From assembly GCA_037132075.1 (NCBI GenBank), contig JBAXPV010000074.1, positions 1 to 7,657 of the forward strand: a stretch of 7,657 nt of DNA, in the 5' to 3' direction. A program made the position numbers and the translations under genes. This DNA is from JBAXPV01 sp037132075 (lineage in GTDB: Bacteria; Bacteroidota; Bacteroidia; Bacteroidales; CAIXZF01). Below are positions 7,636 to 7,657 of this stretch, piece by piece (within the stretch, counting starts at the first letter, position 1; the number at the start of each line of letters is the position of its first letter). The notes beneath the pieces are model-generated. The model searched no databases. It was not told where the DNA came from and saw only the letters and a list, made by a program, of their open reading frames with translations.

Positions 7636-7657
7636 CCAATCAAAGATAAAGAATGAT
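7606..7657. other. Apparent junction: sequence after res no longer resembles Res
   Basis: From about 7606 the sequence leaves the Res family. The three forward frames stop at 7633-7635, 7625-7627 and 7647-7649, and none gives the expected EEEY-like continuation. The stretch includes a small palindrome, TTAACAAGTTAA (7624-7635). This would fit the outer end of an insertion sequence or a recombination breakpoint, but only 52 bases are visible. I do not recognise a terminal inverted repeat of a named family, and the far end and any target duplication lie outside the window. Confidence 0.4.

Overview
The window reads as a defence locus from a Bacteroidota-type genome (Bacteroidetes lineage). This is inferred from the AT-rich coding sequence, the absence of recognisable Shine-Dalgarno sequences before the starts, a TAnnTTTG-type promoter element ahead of the first operon gene, and the flavour of the proteins. 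No rRNA, tRNA or CRISPR array is visible, so the lineage is an inference.

Layout: (1) Bases 1-242 hold the 3' end of an unrecognised, more GC-rich gene that enters from outside the window and ends in a tandem stop. (2) Bases 243-355 are an AT-rich gap with a plausible promoter and a small inverted repeat that could be an operator. (3) Bases 356-7635 are one tightly packed plus-strand operon of five genes: an XRE-type helix-turn-helix regulator, a type III restriction-modification methyltransferase (Mod), an 883-residue PHP phosphoesterase/ABC-type ATPase fusion (TrlF-like or Ppl-like), a 388-residue AlbA_2/GHKL-ATPase protein (Schlafen/RecG-C-like), and the N-terminal half of the type III restriction subunit (Res). 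Junctions are ATGA overlap, 2-base gap, 13-base overlap and ATGA overlap, so the five genes are almost certainly co-transcribed and translationally coupled. (4) Bases 7606-7657 no longer resemble Res; all three forward frames close within about 45 bases, so res looks interrupted or cut, losing the second helicase half and the nuclease domain.

Working model: the regulator sets expression of the operon and Mod marks host DNA by N6-adenine methylation. Intact Res would cut unmodified DNA. The two extra genes, placed between mod and res, would add a nucleotide-dependent phosphoesterase/nuclease effector and a nucleic-acid-binding ATPase. Whether these form one compound system with the type III enzyme or a second defence module nested inside it cannot be settled from sequence alone. 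The nesting is the main point of interest, and the broken res raises the question of whether this copy now works through the embedded genes alone.
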